From the NCBI GenBank assembly GCA_937887565.1, contig CALABS010000058.1:1-64000 (forward strand): a DNA stretch of 64,000 nt. Direction: 5' to 3'. The notes below the pieces were generated by a model, which worked only from the letters and a program-made list of their open reading frames with translations, had not been told where the DNA came from and did not search any database. Positions 59,291 to 64,000 of this stretch are shown here, piece after piece; position 1 is the first letter of the stretch, and each line of letters opens with the position of its first letter. Made by a program: the position numbers and the translations under genes. The DNA is from an uncultured Rhodospirillaceae bacterium (GTDB lineage: Bacteria > Pseudomonadota > Alphaproteobacteria > Rhodospirillales > Magnetospirillaceae).

Positions 59291-59998
59291 CTAACCTTCG
59301 CGCGCCACGGCCTCGAGGCCGGAACGGTCGCAGGCGAAGGTGTTGGGGGCGGTCTCGCTCACCAGTCCCGCCCGCTTCATCTCGGCCACCGCGCGGCTGG
59401 CGGTCTCGGTGGTGACCGACAGGATGGCGCCCACGTCCTCGCGGCCCAGCAGCTGGCAGCGGTCCTCGCCGGCGCCGTCCAGGAGGTGCAGGAACAGCCG
59501 CGCCACCCGCTGGCGGGCCGAGCCGGTGTTGAGGTCGGTCAGCCATTCGTCGGCCAGGCGCAGGGTCTGGTGCCATTTGTTCATGAGCTGGCGGTGCAGG
59601 CGGGGCGTCTCGCGGCTCAGCCGCTCCAGCACCTCGCGCGGCAGCCGGCAGACCAGGGCGTGGCTGACCACGATGGCGGTGTGCTCGTAGGACTGTCCGG
59701 CGGTGACCTCGAGCCCGGCGACGGCGCCGGGCCGCAACAGGCGGACGATGCGCTGGGTGCCGTCGGGCAGGTAATGCACCAGCTTGACCAGCCCGCGCCG
59801 GACGGTGAAGGCGGCCGCGCCGTCGTCGCCGGTGTTGTAGAGGATGCCGCCGGTCTCGATCAGCAGTTCCTCGATCGGCAGGTGGATCAGCTCGAAGTCG
59901 GACTCCTGGAGGTCGGCGAACAGCACCAGGTCGCGAATGCCGCAGTTGCGGCATTCCGCCCGCCCAAGCCACGCAGCCTCGATCTGCCCCCGCCGCAT
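59291..59998 (-). CDS. FNR-like regulator lacking one cluster cysteine
   Basis: The 235-residue product aligns with FNR along its length. C16 and C19 (ECRNCGIRDLVLF) match E. coli FNR C20 and C23, and C117 (HALVCRLP) matches C122. The position of C29 is V25. The DNA-recognition helix VTTETASRAVAEM has the FNR-type E-T-x-S-R. It is expected to activate microaerobic genes such as ccoNOQP just downstream. A dyad (60022-60035) 24 nt before its start suggests autoregulation. Confidence 0.92.
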   Translation of the reverse strand: MRRGQIEAAWLGRAECRNCGIRDLVLFADLQESDFELIHLPIEELLIETGGILYNTGDDGAAAFTVRRGLVKLVHYLPDGTQRIVRLLRPGAVAGLEVTAGQSYEHTAIVVSHALVCRLPREVLERLSRETPRLHRQLMNKWHQTLRLADEWLTDLNTGSARQRVARLFLHLLDGAGEDRCQLLGREDVGAILSVTTETASRAVAEMKRAGLVSETAPNTFACDRSGLEAVAREG

Positions 59999-60021
59999 CG
60001 TCGATCACCGTCAATTAGTAA

Positions 60022-60035
60022 ATGAGAATACTCAA
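60022..60035. promoter_or_regulatory. FNR/Crp-like dyad upstream of the FNR-like gene
   Basis: ATGAGAATACTCAA contains the perfect dyad TGAG-AATA-CTCA. It is centred 30 nt upstream of the regulator start codon, a position suited to autorepression, and 196 nt upstream of the gene at 60231. Confidence 0.55.
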
Positions 60036-60230
60036 CGGCAAGACCATAGTGCAGCCGCGAAGGGGCGAGGGGCGCGCGGAGCGCATGGGGATCATGAATT
60101 TTCGCAAGATGGCATCGGCTGCCGCCGCGTTAAATCAGCAGACAATGATATTTCGCATCGCATCGCAGCATGGCTCCAGTGCAGAGGGTGCGCTGGTGAT
60201 CCGCCGCTCAAGACGCTAGACGAACGTCCT

Positions 60231-60479
60231 ATGACCATCACGTGTATCGCCTGTGGGCGCCCCGTGCCCCTGACCGCCGACGAGGCCTCCCTGCTGAGGA
60301 AGGCTGCCGAGGGCAGCGTCCGTCTCGCCGATCTGCCGCCCGGCCAGGGCGACTGCGTGCGCGATCTGGTGCGGATGGGCTATCTGGTCAAGGCGGCCAA
60401 CGACGACGGCCCGCGCGGGCGGGCGGTGGTGTTGACCGAGCACGGCCGCCGCCGCCTCGCCCAATTGCCCATGGCCTGA
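60231..60479 (+). CDS. Small CxxC-containing winged-helix-like protein
   Basis: The 82-residue product starts with a CxxC pair (ITCIACGRPVPLT) followed by a helical region ending GRAVVLTEHGRRRLAQL, which resembles the wing and last helix of MarR/PadR-like DNA-binding folds. It is not assigned to a family. It is flanked by FNR-type genes and ends at a strong hairpin (60487-60516). Confidence 0.65.
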   Translation: MTITCIACGRPVPLTADEASLLRKAAEGSVRLADLPPGQGDCVRDLVRMGYLVKAANDDGPRGRAVVLTEHGRRRLAQLPMA

Positions 60480-60486
60480 AATTGCC

Positions 60487-60516
60487 GAGGCCCAGCCGCG
60501 TTCGCGGCTGGGCCTC
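60487..60516. terminator. Convergent hairpin after the gene at 60231
   Basis: Arms 60487-60499 and 60504-60516 (13 bp, loop GTTC) lie between two convergent genes. Confidence 0.75.
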
Positions 60517-60549
60517 CTCCCGCTGTCGTCCGGCTTCCGCTTCCGGGAC

Positions 60550-60939
60550 TCAGCGGTTCCTGATGGCCTTGACCCAGGCTTCCATCGCCTGATTGGCCGG
60601 CGGCATGGGCGCTTCCATGAAGCTGACCACGAACCGGTCGCCGTGATCGCAGATGCCGATCGAGCGCGGGCGAACCGCCATCACGGTGGCGTTGGGAAGC
60701 GCGAAGCCGAAGCAGAACACCACATTCTTGGCCGCGGCGATGTCGGGGGCGATCTCGCCGCCGATGGCGCGGGTATGCGCCAAGTGGTCGAAGACGCCGA
60801 TGAACGCCACCTTGTCGTTGCCGGCGATGCAGGACCGCAGGTGGTCGACGATGGCGTCCACCGAGGCGAACGAGGTTTCGTCCTTGGTCACCTCCAACAC
60901 GAAAACCGGATACTTCTCCATCAACACTGTCTGGCGCAT
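60550..60939 (-). CDS. Small conserved protein near sulfide dehydrogenase genes, function unknown
   Basis: The 129-residue product is soluble, with alternating strands and helices (YPVFVLEVTKDETSFASVDA, DKVAFIGVFDHLAHT, NVVFCFGFALPN). It may be a small substrate-binding or regulatory fold, but I do not recognise it with confidence. The start is taken at 60939; the ATG at 60921 is possible. An intrinsic terminator sits 16 nt upstream of the start, on the same strand, which is unusual. Confidence 0.75.
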   Translation of the reverse strand: MRQTVLMEKYPVFVLEVTKDETSFASVDAIVDHLRSCIAGNDKVAFIGVFDHLAHTRAIGGEIAPDIAAAKNVVFCFGFALPNATVMAVRPRSIGICDHGDRFVVSFMEAPMPPANQAMEAWVKAIRNR

Positions 60940-61248
60940 GCGTCTGGTGTTCCCAAAAAGACCCGGAGGCGCGGGGCCTCCGGGCAAGGATGAGTTCGGC
61001 GTGAAAGGGCCGCCCGACGGGCAGCCGGTTCCGCCCGAAGCGTAAAGGAGCCTCCGCGAGGGCGCATTGCGAATTGTTGGCCGAGAGGGCTCTGCTGCAC
61101 CGCAAAAGGTCGGAATCCGTGGGTTCTGTGCATTTATTGCATATTAAAAGATTGTAATATGGTGTATGTTCCAGCCCGAAAATAAGAAGCCCCGGCGCGG
61201 CCAACGACGCCGGGGAAACCCCGAAAGGGGAGAGAGGGAGACTTCAAG
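60940..61248. other. 309-nt divergent region upstream of the multiheme cytochrome gene
   Basis: No gene is seen. It holds a minus-strand terminator-like hairpin (60955-60984), a weak FNR-like half-dyad (TTGCGAATTGTTGG, 61067-61080) and an AT-rich stretch (61135-61170), unusual for this genome, that probably contains the promoter of the plus-strand cytochrome genes. GGGGAGAGAGGGAG lies before the ATG at 61249. Confidence 0.6.
60955..60984 (-). terminator. Terminator-like hairpin just upstream of the gene at 60550-60939
   Basis: CCCGGAGGC (60962-60970) pairs with GCCTCCGGG (60976-60984), loop 5 nt. On the minus strand it is followed by TCTTTTT. It ends 16 nt before the start codon of the minus-strand gene, a position typical of attenuators. 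Confidence 0.65.
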
Positions 61249-63207
61249 ATGGGCTTGAACGCCAGGGCTTTCCTAGCGGCGATGATGCTTGCCGCCTTGC
61301 TGCCGGCCGGTGCGGCGGTGGCGGCGGCGGACCACGGCACCGATGGCGGCGCGCCCGTCGCCATCCCGGCGCCGCCCCTGCTCGAAAACGAGCGCTGCCT
61401 GCGCTGCCACGCCGACCAGGACGAGAAGTTCGTCGTCCGCCCCGACGGCAGTCTCCACAACACCTTCATCGACACCGCCAGGCTGGACCACAGCGTCCAT
61501 GCCAAGGTGCCGTGCGTCGGCTGCCACACCGACGTCACCAAGCTGCCCCATGCCAAGCCGCTGGCCAGGAGCATCGGCTGCGTCGACTGCCACGAAAAGC
61601 AGTTCGAGGCGGCCAGCAAGGCCGCCGGCGCCAAGCTGGAGCGCCTGGACGTGGTGCTGAGGCAGACCGAGGACTACCTGCATTCCGTCCATGCCAAGCC
61701 CAGCGCCATGGACCATTCAAGGGTCAACGCCGCCTGCCACGACTGCCACGACGCCCACGACATCGGCAAGCCGGGCACCACGCAGCGGGCCGAGCACCGC
61801 CTGAAGAATCCCGAGGTCTGCGGCGCCTGCCACGAGAAGCAGAAGAAGGACTACCTGGCCTCGGCCCACGGCAAGGCGCTGGTCGAGAAGAAGGACACCA
61901 AGACCGCCGTCTGCTCCGACTGCCACAGCCTGCACGCCATCGGCCCGACCAAGACCGATCCGGTGCGGATGACCATCACCCAGAACTGCGGCAGCTGCCA
62001 CAAGGAGGCCGAGAAGACCTATCTCGCCTCGTATCACGGCCAGGTGCATCGGCTGGGATTCGCCCATACCGCCAAGTGCTTCGACTGCCACGGCGGCCAC
62101 GGCATCCAGGGCGAGGACGATCCCACCTCGCTCATTCACGCCAACAACCGCTTGAAGACCTGCGAGACCTGCCACAAGGACGCCGGCCCCGGCTTCGCCA
62201 CCTTCCAGGCCCACGGCGATCCCGACAATTTCGAGAAGTATCCCGGCCTGGCCGTCGCCAAGATCTTCATGCAGGCGCTGATCATCGGCGTCATGGCCTT
62301 CTTCTGGGGCCACGTGCTGCTGTGGCTGTACCGCGAGCTGATGGACCGCCGCAAGGGCATCGGCCATTTCGAGAACCTGGACCAGCCCGAGACCATCTAT
62401 TTCCGCCGCTACTCGGCTACCTGGCGGTGGATCCACACCCTGTTCGCCGTCGCCACCATGGTGCTGGCGATGACCGGCACCACCTTGCTGTTCGCCCATA
62501 CCGACTGGGCGAAGGCGGTGGTGTCCTTCATCGGCGGCCCCAGGGTCGAGGCGATCATCCACCGCACCGCGGCCATCACCTGGGTCGCCATCTTCCTGGT
62601 CCATCTGGTCCTCGCCGGCGGCAACATCTGGCGCCATCGCAAGAGCTTCAGGTGGTTCGGCAGCACCTCGCTGCTGCCCACCTGGAAGGACCTGCGCGAC
62701 GTCCGCGACATGTTCCGCTGGTTCTTCGGCCTGGGTCCGCGTCCCGAATTCGACCGCTGGACCTATTGGCAGAAATTCGACTATTGGGCGCCGTTCTGGG
62801 GCGCCACGGTGATCGGCCTGTCGGGCGTGGTGCTGTTCAAGCCCGAGATGACCGCCCACCTGCTGCCGGGCTGGGTGTTCAACATCGCCACCCTGGTCCA
62901 TGCCGAGGAGGCGCTGCTGGCGACGGTGTTCCTGAACACGGTGCACTTCTTCAACGTGCATTTCCGGCCCAGCCGCTTCCCCATGAGCACGACCATCTTC
63001 ACCGGCGCCATCCCGCTGGAGGAGTTCAAGCACGACCATCGGATCGAGTACGAACGCCTCAAGGCCAGCGGCGAACTGGACAGGTACCTGGTCAAGCGCA
63101 TCTCGCGCCGCGCCGACATGCTGTCCAGCTTCCTGGCCAGCGTGCTGATCGTCGCCGGCCTGACCCTCCTGACGCTGGTCCTCGTCGGCCGCGCCACGAT
63201 GCATTGA
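61249..63207 (+). CDS. Nine-heme cytochrome c fused to a membrane cytochrome b (CbcL-like)
   Basis: The 652-residue product has a signal peptide ending AAVAAA and a periplasmic part with nine CxxCH sites (CLRCH, CVGCH, CVDCH, CHDCH, CGACH, CSDCH, CGSCH, CFDCH, CETCH; about residues 50-310). Six membrane helices from about residue 340 carry histidines in the FdnI/HydC style (WRWIHTLFAVATM, IIHRTAAITW, TLVHAEEALLA, NTVHFFNVHF). Nine c-hemes fused to such a cytochrome b is the layout described for Geobacter CbcL, a quinol oxidase. It precedes fccA-fccB by 11 nt. Confidence 0.9.
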   Translation: MGLNARAFLAAMMLAALLPAGAAVAAADHGTDGGAPVAIPAPPLLENERCLRCHADQDEKFVVRPDGSLHNTFIDTARLDHSVHAKVPCVGCHTDVTKLPHAKPLARSIGCVDCHEKQFEAASKAAGAKLERLDVVLRQTEDYLHSVHAKPSAMDHSRVNAACHDCHDAHDIGKPGTTQRAEHRLKNPEVCGACHEKQKKDYLASAHGKALVEKKDTKTAVCSDCHSLHAIGPTKTDPVRMTITQNCGSCHKEAEKTYLASYHGQVHRLGFAHTAKCFDCHGGHGIQGEDDPTSLIHANNRLKTCETCHKDAGPGFATFQAHGDPDNFEKYPGLAVAKIFMQALIIGVMAFFWGHVLLWLYRELMDRRKGIGHFENLDQPETIYFRRYSATWRWIHTLFAVATMVLAMTGTTLLFAHTDWAKAVVSFIGGPRVEAIIHRTAAITWVAIFLVHLVLAGGNIWRHRKSFRWFGSTSLLPTWKDLRDVRDMFRWFFGLGPRPEFDRWTYWQKFDYWAPFWGATVIGLSGVVLFKPEMTAHLLPGWVFNIATLVHAEEALLATVFLNTVHFFNVHFRPSRFPMSTTIFTGAIPLEEFKHDHRIEYERLKASGELDRYLVKRISRRADMLSSFLASVLIVAGLTLLTLVLVGRATMH

Positions 63208-63218
63208 CGGAGAGAAGA

Positions 63219-63788
63219 ATGCGCAAGCTCCTCCTGGCCGTGATGTTGACTGGATTGACCAGCACGGCGGCCGCCCAGACCAAGATCGAGGTCCTCGCCC
63301 GCACCTGCAACACCTGCCACGGCACGGGCGGGGTCAGCGCCGGAACCTCCATGCCCTCCATCGGCGGACTGCCGCGCGAATACCTGAAGCGCGTCATGAA
63401 GCAATGGAAGTACGACGAGCGCAGCTCGATCACCATGGGCCGCATCGTCAAGGGCTTCAGCGACGACGAGATCGACGCCCTGGCCGCCTATTTCGCCAGC
63501 CGGGAATGGACGCCGACGCCCCAGAAGGCCGCGGCCGACGCCCTGGCGGCGGGCGAGGAGGCGGTGCGGCGGGTGTGCACCGACTGCCACGGCATGAAGG
63601 GCGGCGATCCCGACATCGACGCGCCGCCGCTGGACGGCCAGTGGGGCAAGTACATGGCGATCGAGGTCGAGAAGTATCTCAGTCCCGAATTCAAGATGCC
63701 GCATCGCCGGATGGGCAAGGCGGTCACCGAGGTCAAGGCGACGGAAGCCGAGGCGGCCGTGCGCTATTTCGGCGCTCAGGGCCGGTAG
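63219..63788 (+). CDS. fccA: Diheme cytochrome c, probable sulfide dehydrogenase cytochrome subunit FccA
   Basis: The 189-residue product has a signal peptide (MRKLLLAVMLTGLTSTAAAQ) and two heme sites, CNTCH (about residue 30) and CTDCH (about 120), in two cytochrome c domains. This is the size and form of the FccA/SoxF-type electron-accepting subunit of flavocytochrome c. The flavoprotein subunit follows 9 nt downstream, supporting the call. Confidence 0.88.
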   Translation: MRKLLLAVMLTGLTSTAAAQTKIEVLARTCNTCHGTGGVSAGTSMPSIGGLPREYLKRVMKQWKYDERSSITMGRIVKGFSDDEIDALAAYFASREWTPTPQKAAADALAAGEEAVRRVCTDCHGMKGGDPDIDAPPLDGQWGKYMAIEVEKYLSPEFKMPHRRMGKAVTEVKATEAEAAVRYFGAQGR

Positions 63789-63797
63789 GGGGAAGCC

Positions 63798-64000
63798 ATG
63801 CACTCCATCCTTCGCCGCGATCTCCTCAAGGTCGTCTCCGCCGCCGCCGGCGTCGCCATCCTCAGGGTTCCCCAGGCCAGGGCGGCCGGCGCTAAAGCCC
63901 GCGTCGTCGTGGTCGGCGGCGGCTTCGCCGGCGCCAGCTGCGCCCGCTACCTGCGCCTGCTCGATCCGGGCATCGACGTCACCCTGATCGAGCGCGAACG
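63798..64000 (+). CDS. fccB: Sulfide dehydrogenase flavoprotein FccB, N-terminal part only
   Basis: The reading frame runs off the window after 67 codons. It begins with a twin-arginine signal (RRDLLKVVSAAAGVAIL), consistent with export of a folded flavoprotein, and continues into an FAD-binding Rossmann motif (RVVVVGGGFAGASCARYLRLL). With fccA it would form flavocytochrome c, which oxidises sulfide and passes electrons to cytochromes. GGGGGAAGCC precedes the ATG. Confidence 0.9.
   Translation, partial: MHSILRRDLLKVVSAAAGVAILRVPQARAAGAKARVVVVGGGFAGASCARYLRLLDPGIDVTLIERE

Noticed and set aside
60022..60219. 65-codon plus-strand frame beginning MRILNGKTIV
   Set aside because: It has no ribosome site, its start lies in the FNR-like dyad, and the composition is not protein-like.

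Overview
The window is a contig end from a GC-rich alphaproteobacterium, most likely a Rhodospirillales member close to Magnetospirillum/Paramagnetospirillum. That is an inference from the permuted two-piece tmRNA ending in an ANDN...AAAA tag, the flagellar gene order, a PHB phasin, cytochrome c', cbb3 oxidase, FNR-type regulators and flavocytochrome c sulfide dehydrogenase. No magnetosome gene is present. Bases 1-45 are Illumina library adapter and 46-120 fold back on themselves, so biological sequence is only secure from about base 121.

Layout. 162-5325: flagellar export and basal-body genes in two divergent runs, flgB-flgC-fliE-fliQ-fliR-flhB on the minus strand and flhX-orf-fliO-fliP on the plus strand. 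5.4-11 kb: small stress, storage and redox genes (Hsp20, CBS protein, phasin, hemerythrin, quinone oxidoreductase, a DsrC/TusE-family protein, Nudix). 11.1-14.6 kb: two unrelated NADP-isocitrate dehydrogenases in tandem. 14.7-22.5 kb: LOG protein, cytochrome c' facing cytochrome b561, a LysM protein, psd-pssA for phosphatidylethanolamine, a hemerythrin/Crp pair around a perfect dyad, and OmpA. 22.8-28 kb: envelope proteostasis (hflK-hflC-DUF2065, Do protease) and the Mrp Fe-S carrier. 28.3-30.5 kb: an ATPase gene interrupted by an in-frame TGA, and folA. 30.6-31.4 kb: ssrA beside an SspB-type adaptor. 31.6-37.3 kb: class I and class II fumarases around small genes, including two tandem FlaF-like/DUF2934-like proteins. 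37.4-44 kb: small genes, a Sel1 protein with an unknown partner, vapBC, YgiQ.

44-52.7 kb is a signalling block: AEC transporter, CHASE hybrid kinase, YajQ, STAS protein, a REC-PP2C-HATPase protein resembling Pseudomonas HsbR, a lone receiver, and a CBS-containing hybrid kinase. 52.8-64 kb is an anaerobic/microaerobic respiration island: octaheme cytochrome c with a membrane cytochrome b, a Crp/Fnr regulator, ccoNOQP, an FNR-like protein lacking one cluster cysteine, a nine-heme cytochrome fused to a cytochrome b (CbcL-like), and fccA-fccB cut by the window end.

The respiration island may be one regulon: similar dyads of the form TTG(A/C)G-AAT(C/A)-C(T/G)CA(A/G) lie upstream of the octaheme operon, ccoN and fnr. 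Paired isoenzymes (two IDHs, two fumarases) and several O2/NO-binding proteins fit an organism that moves between oxic and anoxic sulfidic conditions. The most unusual items are the CbcL-like/fcc cluster, the shared dyads, the FlaF-DUF2934 pair, the HsbR-like partner-switch cluster, the ATPase with an internal TGA, and two intrinsic terminators that no annotated gene explains.
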